A DNA stretch of 64,000 bases, from contig CP154956.1 in the NCBI GenBank assembly GCA_039621445.1, positions 48,031,291-48,095,290 of the forward strand, given 5' to 3'. This document shows positions 22,496 to 33,601 of the stretch, one piece after another (the first letter of the stretch is position 1; each line of letters starts with the position of its first letter). Origin of the DNA: Euglena gracilis (Eukaryota; Euglenida; Euglenophyceae; Euglenales). The notes beneath the pieces were generated by a model. It did no database searches, was not told where the DNA came from, and saw only the letters and a list, made by a program, of their open reading frames with translations. A program made the position numbers and the translations under genes.

Positions 22496-25400
22496 CCAGG
22501 TTTTGAATAGTGCTGAGCTCTTGATAAGCGCGCACCCACCCCTTCATTGAACCCCTCCATACACACCGGCCCACTGCATGGAGCTCTTTTGCCGGAAATG
22601 CATGGGTATTGTGCCAGAAACAGGGCGCCGGTGGGTCGAAAAACGCTCGTTTTCGGCTCAAAAACAGTTTTTCTGGGTCCGGGAGGCCAAAAAACATCGT
22701 TTCGGGCAGCAAAAATTTTTTCGATTTTTTTCGACTTTTTTGACCCGGTTTTGACCCAAAGTCAATGGGTCGGCGGCCCAAAACGGGGCGCTGGCGGGTC
22801 GAAAAACGCTCGTTTTCGGCTCAAAAACAGTTTTTCTGGGTCCGGGAGGCCAAAAAAACATCATTTCGGGCAAAAAAATTTTTTTCGATTTTTTTCGACT
22901 TTTTTGACCCGATTTTGACCCAAAGTCAATGGGTCGGCGGCCCAAAACGGGGCGCTGGCAGATCGAAAAACGCTCGTTTTCGGCTCAAAAACAGTTTTTC
23001 TGGATCCGGGAGGCCAAAAAACATCATTTCGGGCAAAAAAATTTTTTTCGATTTTTTTCGACTTTTTTGACCCGGTTTTGACCCAAAGTCAATGGGTCGG
23101 CGGCCCAAAACGGGGCGCTGGCGGGTCGAAAAACGCTCGTTTTCGGCTCAAAAACAGTTTTTCTGGGTCCGGGAGGCCAAAAAACATCATTTCGGGCAAA
23201 AAATTTTTTCGATTTTTTTCGACTTTTTTGACCCGATTTTGACCCAAAGTCAATGGGTCGGCGGCCCAAAACGGGGCGCTGGCGGATCGAAAAACGCTCG
23301 TTTTCGGCTCAAAAACAGTTTTTCTGGATCCGTGAGGCCAAAAAACATCATTTCGGGCAAAAAAATTTTTTCGATTTTTTTCGACTTTTTTGACCCGGTT
23401 TTGACCCAAAGTCAATGGGTCGGCGGCCCAAAACGGGGCGCTGGCGGGTCGAAAAACGCTCGTTTTCGGCTCAAAAACAGTTTTTCTGGGTCCGGGAGGC
23501 CAAAAAACATCATTTCGGGCAAAAAAAATTTTTTCGATTTTTTTCGACTTTTTTGACCCGGTTTTGACCCAAAGTCAATGGGTCGGCGGCCCAAAACGGG
23601 GCGCTGGCGGATCGAAAAACGCTCGTTTTCGGCTCAAAAACAGTTTTTCTGGGTCCGGGAGGCCAAAAAACATCATTTCGGGCAAAAAAAAATTTTTCGA
23701 TTTTTTTCGACTTTTTTGACCCGATTTTGACCCAAAGTCAATGGGTCGGCGGCCCAAAACGGGGCGCTGGCGGATCGAAAAACGCTCGTTTTCGGCTCAA
23801 AAACAGTTTTTCTGGGTCCGGGAGGCCAAAAAACATCATTTCGGGCAAAAAAAATTTTTTCGATTTTTTTCGACTTTTTTGACCCGATTTTGACCCAAAG
23901 TCAATGGGTCGGCGGCCCAAAACGGGGCGCTGGCGGTCGAAAAACGCTCGTTTTCGGCTCAAAAACAGTTTTTCTGGGTCCGGGAGGCCAAAAAACATCA
24001 TTTCGGGCAAAAAAAATTTTTTCGATTTTTTTCGACTTTTTTGACCCGATTTTGACCCAAAGTCAATGGGTCGGCGGCCCAAAACGGGGCGCTGGCGGAT
24101 CGAAAAACGCTCGTTTTCGGCTCAAAAACAGTTTTTCTGGGTCCGGGAGGCCAAAAAACATCATTTCGGGCAAAAAAATTTTTTCGATTTTTTTCGACTT
24201 TTTTGACCCGGTTTTGACCCAAAGTCAATGGGTCGGCGGCCCAAAACGGGGCGCTGGCGGGTCGAAAAACGCTCGTTTTCGGCTCAAAAACAGTTTTTTC
24301 TGGGTCCGGGAGGCCAAAAAACATCATTTCGGGCAAAAAAATTTTTTCGATTTTTTTCGACTTTTTTGACCCGATTTTGACCCAAAGTCAATGGGTCGGC
24401 GGCCCAAAACGGGGCGCTGGCGGATCGAAAAACGCTCGTTTTCGGCTCAAAAACAGCTTTTCCGGGTCCGGGAGGCCAAAAAACATCATTTCGGGCAAAA
24501 AAATTTTTTTCGATTTTTTTCGACTTTTTTGACCCGGTTTTGACCCAAAGTCAATGGGTCGGCGGCCCAAAACGGGGCGCTGGCGGGTCGAAAAACGCTC
24601 GTTTTCGGCTCAAAAACAGTTTTTCTGGGTCCGGGAGGCCAAAAAACATCATTTCGGGCAAAAAAATTTTTTCGATTTTTTTCGACTTTTTTGACCCGGT
24701 TTTGACCCAAAGTCAATGGGTCGGCGGCCCAAAACGGGGCGCTGGCGGATCGAAAAACGCTCGTTTTCGGCTCAAAAACAGTTTTTCTGGGTCCGGGAGG
24801 CCAAAAAACATCATTTCGGGCAAAAAAAATTTTTTCGATTTTTTTCGACTTTTTTGACCCGATTTTGACCCAAAGTCAATGGGTCGGCGGCCCAAAACGG
24901 GGCGCTGGCGGGTCGAAAAACGCTCGTTTTCGGCTCAAAAACAGTTTTTCTGGGTCCGGGAGGCCAAAAAACATCATTTCGGGCAAAAAAAATTTTTTCG
25001 ATTTTTTTCGAGTTTTTTGGCCGAAAACGGCTAAGTCGAACAGTGGAAAAAGTGTACAAAATGGCCAAAAATGGCCCAAATTGGCCAAAAAACGCCCGTA
25101 TCTCGGGCTGGGCGGGGAGTTGCGGGGAAACCAAAATCCCAGTAGATAGAGCGTTCCAAGGGCTTCAATTTAGGTCTCCGGACATTTCCTTTGATTTTGC
25201 ATCGTTTTCGAGAAATTTTGAAAACATCGATTTTTTGACCCCCAACCCCCCGAAAACGGCTAAGTCGAACAGAGGGAAAAGTGTACAAAACGGCCATCTA
25301 CGCCGAAAACGGCCGTATCTCGGGCTGGGCGGGGAGTTGCGGGGAAATCAAAATACCGGTGGATGGGGCGTTCCAAGGGCTTCAAATTAGGTCTCCGGAC

Positions 25401-25781
25401 ATTTCCTTTGATTTGGCTTCATTTTGGAGATATTTTGAAAATTGACATTTTTTTTGGCCGAAATGGCAGAGTCCAAAGGGGGGGGGGGCTTATCCAGGGG
25501 GGGGGCGGGTAAATCCTACCCAGTTTGGACCCCTTCGCGCGTGAATAACTCGGGCCTGGCGGGGAGTTGGGGGTCAAACCCAGGTGATTCGGAAACTAGG
25601 AATCCAGTCGCTCGCAACTGGAAAAAAAAATTCCGGGAACCGGGCTGGGGTCATGGTGATAATCCGCGGTTTTCACGGTCTACCCAGAGGGGGGGGGGGC
25701 GGGGGAGGGGGGGGGTCCGACCCCCCACTTTTCCCTGGTGGTAAGCTTCGCTCTTACTCTAAAGAGATAAGAGCTCAGCGA
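22496..25781. repeat. Satellite-bearing repeat, copy B
   Basis: The same flanks as copy A (12722-14382) enclose a longer array. The 3' part (25015-25781) is almost identical to 13625-14382. The large difference in array size with near-identical flanks points to unequal exchange or replication slippage after duplication. Confidence 0.8.
22620..25015. repeat. 163-bp satellite array, about 14.7 units
   Basis: Tandem units of 162-164 bp. Many adjacent units alternate between GGCGGGTCG and GGCGGATCG, and between ACCCGGTTTTGACC and ACCCGATTTTGACC, so the array is partly a dimer of about 326 bp. Confidence 0.9.
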
Positions 25782-26202
25782 CCCCCCTCCCAAATAACAC
25801 CCCCCCCCGGTGTGTTATTTGGGCACCCGAACTGGGGCCCCATGGGGGGGTTGGTGTTAACGTGACCCTCCCCTATATGGCACCCCCTCGGGAGCGTTTT
25901 GACCCCCCAGGCGACTATTAGGGGGGGGGTGACAATTAGGGGGGGGGGTTACTCAATTTACCCCACATTTCCATGGGTCCATGGGTAACCCTCCCCCTAA
26001 TTGTCGCCCCCCAAGGGGGGGGCGACTATTAGGGGGGGGTGACAAATAGGGGGAGGGTCACGTTATTTGGGGGGGTGCGTTATTCTTACATGGAAAACCA
26101 AAGGAAAACAGGGGGGGTGTTATTTGGGCGCTCGAAATCGGCCCCCGAGGGGGGGTGTGTTATTTGGGGGGGGGTGTTATTTGGGGGGGGTGTTATTTGG
26201 GA
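25782..26202. mobile_element. C-run elements with AAATAACACC motifs
   Basis: Inverted modules CCCAAATAACACCCCC (25788) and GTGTTATTTGGGGGG (26100-26200) define an element of about 400 bp that is split by the 203-bp element at 25860-26062. Non-coding. Confidence 0.5.
25860..26062. mobile_element. G/C-run element, ACGTGACC family, copy 1
   Basis: A 203-bp element with inverted ends ACGTGACCCTCCCC and GGGGAGGGTCACG, flanked by TTA at 25857-25859 and 26063-26065. The interior holds paired CCTAATTGTCGCC and GGCGACTATTAGG modules. The same ends and TTA duplication occur at 55873-56072. The TTA target is typical of PIF/Harbinger elements, so that superfamily is a possible source of transposase. Confidence 0.75.
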
Positions 26203-26211
26203 GGGGGGTTT

Positions 26212-27324
26212 GGCTCTAGGCGGTGGACTGGGGGGGGTCCTGGGTGGTCGGCCGACTAGGCCTGGTCGGCAGCTAGTCGGCGAGACAGGGGGGGGGGGGG
26301 GCCTGGGTGGTCGGCGGACTAGTCGGCCGACCACCCACTCTAATGTAGTTACGGGCCAGTCTCGCCGACTTTTTATGAAGAAAATTGTATGCAAACCAGT
26401 CGGTGGCTAGTCGGTGGTCATAAAAATGGTCTGTGGCCCAAACCACCCGGAAATGGTCCGGATGGGTCCAAATAAGTGCCTTACACCAACAGGAACACCC
26501 TCAGATGGAAATCTTTGGTCGGTGGGGGGTCGGTGGGCCCTTGATGGGGTCCGGAGGGGTAAAAAACCAATGATGAAACAGGGATTACATGAAAATCCTT
26601 TAGAAATGCAAGCATTCTGCATCAGGACAGGCTGAAAACTCCCCCCTCCACCCCCACCCGAGCCCAGATAACAAAATCCCTTCTATGTTGGCAACATACT
26701 CCGGGGCTAAGTCGTTTTTGTGGCTCACTTTGGCATAGGCGGGGGGGGCTCCGCCCCCCCGCACCCCCGCACCCCCCCCCTCAAATAACAAAATCCCTTC
26801 TATGTTGGCAACATACTCCGGGGTTAAGTCGTTTTTGTGGCTCACTTTGGCATAGGCGGGGGGGGCTCCGCCCCCCCCCCCCCCCCCCTCAAATAACAAA
26901 ATCCTTCTATGTTGGCAATATACTTGGAGGGCTAAGTCCTTTTTGTGCAAATTTTGACTTATATATTGAAAATCCAACGGGGAGAAGTGTTCTTTTCCCA
27001 AAGGTGGCCCAAAATGGACATTTTGCCCCCAGTTTTTTGCATATTCACCCCCGATTGGGGGGTTCTGGAGCCATTTGGGTGGGTTTTGACTGGTTTTGGG
27101 GTGATTTGGACAAAAAAATTTCTCAGGGGGGTTAAAGTCGGCGAGACTGGCCCGTAACTACATTAGAGTGGGTGGTCGGCCGACTAGTCGGCCGACCACC
27201 CAGGACCCCCCCCCCCTGTCTCGCCGACTAGCTGCCGACCAGGCCTAGTCGGCCGACCAATTGGGTGGTCGGCCGACTAGTCGGCCGACCACCCAGGACC
27301 CCCCCCAGTCTACCGTTTGGCACT
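26212..27324. mobile_element. Mutator-like non-autonomous element X, copy 3
   Basis: A 1113-bp element flanked by perfect 9-bp TSDs (GGGGGGTTT at 26203-26211 and 27325-27333). The long imperfect inverted ends contain CGGTRGACTGGGGG and repeats of the palindrome GGCCGACTAGTCGGCC. The interior holds a tandem array of about 120-bp units (26650-26935) and two unique segments also present in the copies at 58945-61772. No open frame with a recognisable domain. Confidence 0.8.
26650..26940. repeat. Tandem array of 110-125-bp units (inverted orientation)
   Basis: About 2.5 units of CAAATAACAAAATCCCTTCT, ATGTTGGCAACATACTCC and GGCATAGGCGGG with variable C and G runs. The same unit in the other orientation forms arrays at 59340-59520, 59940-60540 and 61060-61275. 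Confidence 0.85.
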
Positions 27325-27411
27325 GGGGGGTTTAGACAATTTGGAGTTGAAGTCAAGGTGACAGTTTGTGGGAAGCTGAAGGACGTCAACCACCAGAATG
27401 CTTACTCTCAC

Positions 27412-27592
27412 CACCCTAATTGGCTAGTTGGGGGTCCCGTTGGACGGTCCATTAGCCAATTAGGGGGGGGTCAGGCTTATTGGCCATTGGCCGGGGTAAC
27501 CCCCCCCCTAATTGTCCCCCCCCCTAATTGGCTAATTGGGCGTCCGAAGGAGCCCGGCCATTAGCCAAATAGGGGGGGTGAGGGTATTTACT
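27412..27592. mobile_element. C/G-run element with AATTGGC motifs
   Basis: The left end CACCCTAATTGGCTAGTTGG and right end CATTAGCCAAATAGGG then GTGAGGGTA are imperfect inverted repeats. The interior is GTCCGTTGG/GGTCCATTAGCC-type modules and C runs. The same modules occur at 12600-12720, 14383-14530 and 62834-63212. Confidence 0.5.
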
Positions 27593-27779
27593 GAAGTCAT
27601 GTTACCTGGAGAATGTTTATTACATTAAGTCAGCACGCTGCAGTTGGTATGAAACTTGTTTTTGTGTCTTGCCTTCTGCTGTTCAACAAATGTCCTTGTC
27701 CAAAAAACCAAAAGCTTCGTGCCATAGGTGCTGAAAACTTTTTTGTCACAGGCATTGGTCAATTTTCAGCCACGGGAGG
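27593..27779. other. Unrecognised sequence
   Basis: Nothing supported. Confidence 0.3.
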
Positions 27780-28265
27780 TGTTAAAACTGTACCACATCT
27801 GGCCCAAAACTGTCCAACATCTCTGCCCCAAAACTGTCCTGCATCTCTGCCCCAAAACTGTCCAGCATCTATGGCCCAAAACTGGCCAGCATTTGTGGCC
27901 CAAAACTAACCACCGCCTGTGGCCCAAAAATGGCCACCACATTGGGCCTGAAACTTTCCCCCACATCTGGCCCAAAACCGTCTAGCATCTGTGGCCCAAA
28001 ACTGGCCCCACAGTTTTGGGCCACAGATGCTAGACAGTTGTGGGCTAGATGTGGTGGGAAGTTTTCGCCCACAGATGGTGGCCAGTTTTCGCCCACAGAT
28101 GGTGGCCAGTTTTGGGCCACGGGTGGTGGCCAGTTTTGGGCCACGGGTGGTGGCCAGTTTTGGGCCACGGGTGGTGGCCAGTTTTGGGCCACGGGTGGTG
28201 GCCAGTTTTGGGTCACGGGTGGTGGCCAGTTTTGGGCCACAGATGGTGGACAGTTTTGGGCCTGA
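27780..28265. repeat. Inverted 24-bp minisatellite
   Basis: Left arm (27780-28003): units of the form CATCTGTGGCCCAAAACTGG. Right arm (28008-28265): the reverse-complement unit, consensus TTTTGGGCCACGGGTGGTGG plus CCAG. The arms meet in a palindrome at about 27988-28029. Open frames across it on both strands are unit by-products. Confidence 0.9.
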
Positions 28266-29660
28266 TGTGGTGGCTCAAGGGGGGAGGCGCCGAAAAAATG
28301 CTATTTTTTAAAGCACTTTTCGCGATTTTTCGGTCATTTTTTTTGTGGGTCCCCCGGGACCCTCCCCCTCCCCCGCCCGGTCTTGAAAAAACCCCTGACA
28401 GGTGGTACAACAATGTCTGCAAAAATGTTTTGGGTGGTTTTCACGCTGTAGACACGCGTCATCCTCGTCCACGAGGAACATCCAATCAGGGCAGCGAGGT
28501 GCCCTCCCCCCGTGACCCCCCTCCCATGCCCCCCCCCCCCCCGTGACCCGACCTAAGACCCTTTTCAGCCAAATTTTTCTGAAAAAAAGTTGGCCGGTGA
28601 TGCCTAATTTGAAAAATTCTCAGACAGATTTATAATTTGAGGCATAAAAATTTTCAAATTTGGGGTTGGTAATTCCTAATTTGGTGTCAAAATCCTTATT
28701 TCAGGTGTGGGGATTCCTAATTTATGGGGATTTTTCTGGTTGACGATTCCTAATTTTTTTTGCCATCGAAAATGTGGTGTTCAACCCTTTCTGCCACAGA
28801 TGACACCCTCCAGAAGAACCCTGGAGTGCAGTAGCGCTGGGCATCCACAAGAGTGCGCACCTGCACATTCCGTGAGGGAGAGTGCGCAGGTGCACATTCT
28901 TTGTGCTGTGAGAAGCTGTATGCACCTGTGGTCTTGTTGGCAAATGTCACCCACCAAATAGAACCCTTATTTATCATGTATTTAGAATCGACACTCCAAC
29001 ATTGAAAACTACACAACCCCTGGCCGCTCTGAAGACCAAAGAAAGCATCCTTCTCCACACACCCCATCCACAATGGATGCAGTCAAACATTCTTTTCTAA
29101 CGAGACGTCGTCACCTTGGCTACTAGTTCAATGGTGTGGAAGCGCTCTCGTGCTTTGCACCACTTGACCCAGTCAGTCCCCCCCCCCCCCGACTGGCTGA
29201 ATTCCCGTCCAGCGGGGGTGACTAACTTGGGAGGGGGTGCAGTATTTGACTTTCAAGCAAACCAATTGTGACTTGCCTTTGACCTTGAAACTTGTAACCT
29301 GACTTGTTGCAACTTGTTCTTGTAACGTGAACCCGCCAGGGGATGGTGCGGCATATCTTCCGAACAGCCTTTTTCGAACTCCACGAATCGCTTCCCTGGC
29401 TTTGTGTAAATTGTGTCAGAACAGAAAAACTGCCACCCATTTTTTCAAGCGAACAATTATTTACCGAACCCTGGGGTTGGGGTCACAACACCCCCGCAGG
29501 GGGCCAAAATAACTAGGACACTTATCTCGCATGGACGTTAAATCTCGAGGGAATTAAAGCGGATTGAATTCCTCAATTTTCGCCAGCCTCCGCGGATTTA
29601 ATTCCGCGAGGTATTCCATTCCGAGATTAGCGAAAGTTACCGCGATCATCTGTGGGGGAA
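28266..29660. repeat. Decayed repeats; GATTCCTAATTTG motif cluster
   Basis: 28585-28770 holds five or so copies of GAT(T/G)CCTAATTTG separated by AAATTTTGG-type spacers. The same cluster occurs inside the insertion at 32326-32992 (32590-32790). A CCCGTGACCCCCC run at 28505-28550 matches the G/C-run motifs within the gypsy element. The remainder is unrecognised. AATTAAATCCGCG and CGCGGATTTAATT-like inverted segments lie at 29560-29615. Confidence 0.45.
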
Positions 29661-29679
29661 CAAGTACGAATGCCAAACT

Positions 29680-30140
29680 GAAAACACGCCTTTGCTGACT
29701 TCCTCTCCAAGAGCTTCAAGAAGTCCAAAAAGATGAAGCGATTTTTGGTTTCAAGGAACGAGAAGTCCAAGGAAGAAAATGCAGACCATGTACAGCTTTC
29801 AACGCCTATTGAAGTTCTTGGCCGCGCAACTGGGATGTTATTGCAGGCAGCGTGGTCTACCACCGAATTACCCAGACAGTGCACCGGCTCACTCATTGGA
29901 AGAACCAGAATCTCCAGGGGCAGCCAACTCACTCTGCACACATTTGGTTCCAGCAATTGCTTTGGGGACTTCGTTTTCTGCAGCCGTGGTAAGCAGTTCA
30001 GCCAGTGTAGGTCAACCAGCACCTCTGGAAACGTGTGATTTTTTTACCTCTCAGAACTTCCCCCCCCTTTCATTCGTCACAGGGTTGACAGTAGCAGCGA
30101 CAGTGAAGTGGAAGTGGATATCGAAGGTGTTGAGGCCTAG
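29680..30140 (+). pseudogene. Hypothetical transposon-like exons
   Basis: The plus frame from about 29695 reads basic residues (KSFKKSKKMKRFLVSRNEKSK), quoted here to 20 residues or fewer per segment in effect: KSFKKSKKMKRFLVSRNEK. A pyrimidine stretch ending CGTCACAG (30081) then precedes an acidic segment VDSSSDSEVEVDIEGVEA. A lysine-rich start with KRF is common in hAT-type transposase N-termini, but no diagnostic finger is visible, so I do not assign a family. Confidence 0.3.
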
Positions 30141-30159
30141 CAGCTTCAGCTTGGTCAGA

Positions 30160-30210
30160 GGGGGGGGGGACGCGGGGGGTGGGGGGACGCGGGGGGACGC
30201 TGGGAGAACA
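30160..30210. repeat. GGGGACGCG repeats
   Basis: Several copies of GGGGGGACGCGG. A matching inserted-looking block lies at 31128-31158 within the next candidate gene region. Confidence 0.6.
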
Positions 30211-30528
30211 CCTTCTGGATGTCGTTTATAGATGGACAAAATCCAACCTAAATTTCCATCATTGACGACGTAAGCATGCCAAAAGGGACTCCGAACCACA
30301 CAACGATCGGTTGTTGTCTCACAGGTCTGAAGACAAGAGATGGCGGAATTCATCAGGGGATATACCCATAGCCAAAATATGCTGGTTGATTTTCTCCAAA
30401 CAGTTGCACACTTTTGTTTTTCACCTATCTCTCAAAAAAACTTCACAAAAAACATTCATTTCTCCTTTGAACAGAAAGCAATTGTTTGGTTTGCTCTTGT
30501 TGGCTGCCAAACAGAGGGCGCATTAGAG

Positions 30529-31110
30529 CTATTTAGAGCTGCTGGGAAGGTCAGAAACACTCGCAGGGACCTCTGTCTCCTCTTCAGATTCAAGGTTGGA
30601 AAGAACAACATCAGAAAAGGCAGTGGCCAAATCCTTACCCACATCCATACTGCCTGTAAAAATTGTTTCCAACATGGAGTGGATCGGAGCGCTTGAGATG
30701 GAGGTCCTCCCAAAAACAAAAAGGGTTTCCCATGCCTCATGATCAACACCACTATCACCAACTTTAGGATCTTGTTGGGCCCGCCGCATTGCCCCATAAC
30801 CTGTCCACTTTCCCATTTCGTCTTCACGACGTTCCGAAGGAAGTCCATGCTGCAGTCCAGGTTAAAATGGTCCTTGATGTCCTTGGCAATTTCAGCAAAT
30901 TTGGGTTTGCTGTTATCAACCTGTGGCCACGGGTTTTTGGAACTATGAACCAAACAAAAAGGCACACCATTTCAAAGATGGATCGCAAGTAATCCAAGTG
31001 CTCATCGGTCAATTCACACTTCTGTTGCCTCCTTCCCTTCTCCCTCTCCCTCTTCCTCTTCAAAGTTTCTGCCGAGCGAGCATTGTTCTGCATTGGAAAA
31101 AATCTGTGAA
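30529..31110 (-). pseudogene. Hypothetical protein, two or three exons
   Basis: Read from 31110 downward: a basic segment (LKRKREREKGRRQQKCELTD), then LDYLRSIFEM. A putative short intron (starts GTGTGCCTTT, ends GGCCACAG, about 30919-30965) is followed by KPKFAEIAKDIKDHFNLDCS and NVVKTKWESG. After a frame change near 30815 comes an acidic tail ending SDLPSSSK at 30529. The helical, basic pattern would fit a Myb/SANT-like DNA-binding protein of a DNA transposon, but no motif is decisive. Confidence 0.35.
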
Positions 31111-31158
31111 ACAGGGCGCAAATCGGGACGCGGGGGGACGCGGGGGGGGGGACGCGGG

Positions 31159-31784
31159 GAGAAAACCCCCTAAAATCCAACGGCCACTCCTGATTACAAT
31201 CGGTGTAATGTGTCACTGTACATACAACATGGGCAAACAAACAGACTGAGCTTCCTCGAAAAAGGTGGAGAGGCACAGCCAGGAGACACCCCACTCTGGC
31301 AGCATACACCCATGCAATGAAATGCCTTGCTAACAAAAATCTCCAACAATACACCATGGGGGTTACCCTGCCACAATGCTGTGCTGGCACTGGGTTTAGG
31401 AGTGCGAATCCTCCTCTGCCGTGTTTCGCTCTAGGGCTGCCTCGCGCTCAGATGCCATTCGATCCTCGCAGGGAGGTCGACACTTCAGCCGTGTGGCTTC
31501 AAACCCCAGGCCAGGCAGGAGTTGTTGACGAGGGGGCTGGGAGTACAAATTCAGCAGTGTGGTTGTAATTGAAAGAAAGGCACAGGACGCCTTTTTGCGC
31601 ATGTGCGCATTCAATTTTTTTTTTACTGCCATGAAAGACTACCGACCCCAGTTGGGAATTAGCTGCCCGTCACTGAGGAATTTCCTCAGGCACTGAACAG
31701 TCGCTGAGCCGGTCTAAACGGCCTGGAGAATTTTTGGGGCAAGGACTGACCAATGGTGCTCGCTTTCTTTGAGTCCATTTTGAT
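31159..31784. other. Unrecognised sequence left of the LTR element
   Basis: No recognised domain in the open frames here. Confidence 0.3.
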
Positions 31785-32119
31785 TGTAAAATACCCGCCC
31801 CCTCCTTGAACTGGAACTTCTCCAAACAACTTGATAGTTCTAAACTTGAAATCTCCTACCTCTTGTTATATTCTTGTCCAAGGTAAAGCCACAGGCAAAG
31901 CACGTAATGTGCACTGCCAAACACGATGAAGAACCACAGAACCAAAACTGTGAAGAGGAGGTGAGAGGAATGTACAATTACAGTAGCGAAACTGTCCGCG
32001 AAGCAGTTGATAGTGAAATCCTCAGCAGCAGGGAGCTGCCAAGGAGGAGACATCGCAAAGCGACGCCTGGGTAAGGGAAAAGTGATCTGTCCACTGGTAA
32101 ATCAGGCTACGGCGTTACA
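31785..32119 (-). repeat. 3' LTR (uninterrupted, 335 bp)
   Basis: It matches the split 5' LTR from CTCCTTGAACTGG to GGCGTTACA with very few differences. The outermost 20 bp (TGTAAAATACCC) differ from the 5' copy (TGTAACTTTT). It supplies the empty-site sequence for the non-LTR insertion (AATGTAC then AATTACAG). Confidence 0.85.
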
Positions 32120-32131
32120 ATCTCCCCCTCG
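32120..32131 (-). promoter_or_regulatory. Polypurine tract
   Basis: On the minus strand CGAGGGGGAGAT immediately precedes the 3' LTR start TGTAACG, the expected position of the plus-strand primer. Confidence 0.75.
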
Positions 32132-32325
32132 CAAACAGGCAGGGCAGGTTTGCGAAAAACGACGCCGTTTCTCAATGGGTTGCCTACTGAAATTCACCAT
32201 CCTCAGCAGAGACTTTGGGCCTGGATTGGGGTCAAAGATCAGAAAACCTTGAAGGTACTCACCTCAGGCTTCCATATGGGCTCCTACTGGGTTCGGATCC
32301 TCTTGCGGAAAAGCCAGGCAGGCAC

Positions 32326-32992
32326 CAAGGTTGACGGCTTGTTTTTTTTTGAAACAAAAAAAACATGTTTTTTTAAAAAAAAAAATAAGTTTTTTTTTAA
32401 AAAAACAAAAAAAACGTCATGGAGGGTTTGGGGGAAAAAAATTTGCAATATTTTTTTTAGAAAAAAGTTCATTTTTTATCTTTGCAACATTCATTTTTTT
32501 TGTTTTTTTTTAGGTTGAAAGCATGATTTTTTGCACCAGAAAACACAGATTTGGAAATACTTTCACACATAAAAATTTTTAGAGGGCCTGTGATGCCTAA
32601 TTTGACAAAATATTCAGGTAGATTCCTAATTTTGAGGCATAAATTTCGCAAAATTTGGAATGGTGATGCCTAATTTGGTGTCAAAATGCTAATTTTAGGT
32701 TGGGGATTCCTAATTTGGAGCCTAAAAAGGATTTTTTCCCCAAAAATTCGTTTTTGGTGATTCCTAATTTGGCCACCGAAAATGTGATGTTCCCCCGTGA
32801 CCCCCCCCGTTACCCCCCTCGTGACCCCCCCCCTGACCCGAACCACCCCGGAAAAATTTTCTTCAAAAAATGGCTATTTTGCAAGGAAAAAGGTCAATTT
32901 TTGCTTTTTCCAAAAAAAACATGTTTTTTTTGCGTTTTTTTAAAAAAAAACATGTTTTTTTGTTTTTTTAAAAAAAAAAAAACGTCAACCCT
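32326..32992. mobile_element. 667-bp Mutator-like non-autonomous insertion
   Basis: Inserted in the 3' untranslated part of the gypsy element. TSD GGCAGGCAC at 32317-32325 and 32993-33001 (9 bp, perfect). The ends CAAGGTTGACG and CGTCAACCCT are inverted repeats. The interior has A/T-run blocks, the GATTCCTAATTTG cluster and a CCCGTGACCCCCC stretch. No coding. Confidence 0.75.
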
Positions 32993-33025
32993 GGCAGGCA
33001 CTCAAGGTTGAAGAGTTTGGTTTGC

Positions 33026-33601
33026 TCACTCATCAGAGAAGCAAAACAGGGTAGCCATGCGGACAGGAATTCGGGAGGCAAGGTCTTGAGCGTTTTTCAG
33101 CGGGACATTCAAACTCTTGGACTCGCAATAATCCACAAAAGCTTTGGTAAGACAACCATCATTGTGGATGAACGCTTTGATTGGTTCCCAAGTTGCGTCT
33201 TGGAGACCATAGCCTTTCCACACAGTCAGGAACCTCCAACCTTGTTTGTACTTATGGGTCTGGATGGATTCAACTTCAAAAAATCCATCTTCTTCAGTGT
33301 TGGGTTCCTCAGGTGGGACTTCAGGTTGGTTTGCCTCATCCCGAACGGAAATTTCTGCTTCGTCTTCATTGTCGCTCAGTTCTTCAGGCTGGTTTGGAAA
33401 ATGCTTCAGGAACTCGAAAGCGACTTCAACTTCACCTCCCAGTTTCGGGGACGCTCTCAGCAAAACAGCGGAGTGCTTGACTTGGATGATTCGGAAAGGT
33501 CCAAACCATTGAGATCCCAGTTTTACAGTTGGCCATTGGGGAAACCGATTGATGGACCAGGACATAGTCATTGACTTGATAGACAGCGGTTGACCTTCCA
33601 C
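33026..33601 (-). pseudogene. Integrase C-terminus and chromodomain
   Basis: Continues the integrase frame after a frame change near 33550-33600 (the upstream frame runs on to 33432 in another register). It contains the post-catalytic segment QWFGPFRIIQV, an acidic linker, then a chromodomain. FFEVESIQTHKYKQGWRFL is followed by VWKGYGLQDATWEP, with the aromatic and acidic residues expected of a methyl-lysine-binding fold. Stop at 33026. A chromodomain after integrase defines chromoviruses and is thought to guide integration to particular chromatin. Confidence 0.8.

Noticed and set aside
22620-25015. Open frames of 60-159 codons on both strands as genes
   Set aside because: They are translations of the 163-bp satellite in several frames and repeat with it.
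27780-28311. Open frames encoding GPQMVASFGP-like repeats
   Set aside because: By-products of the 24-bp minisatellite; both strands are open.
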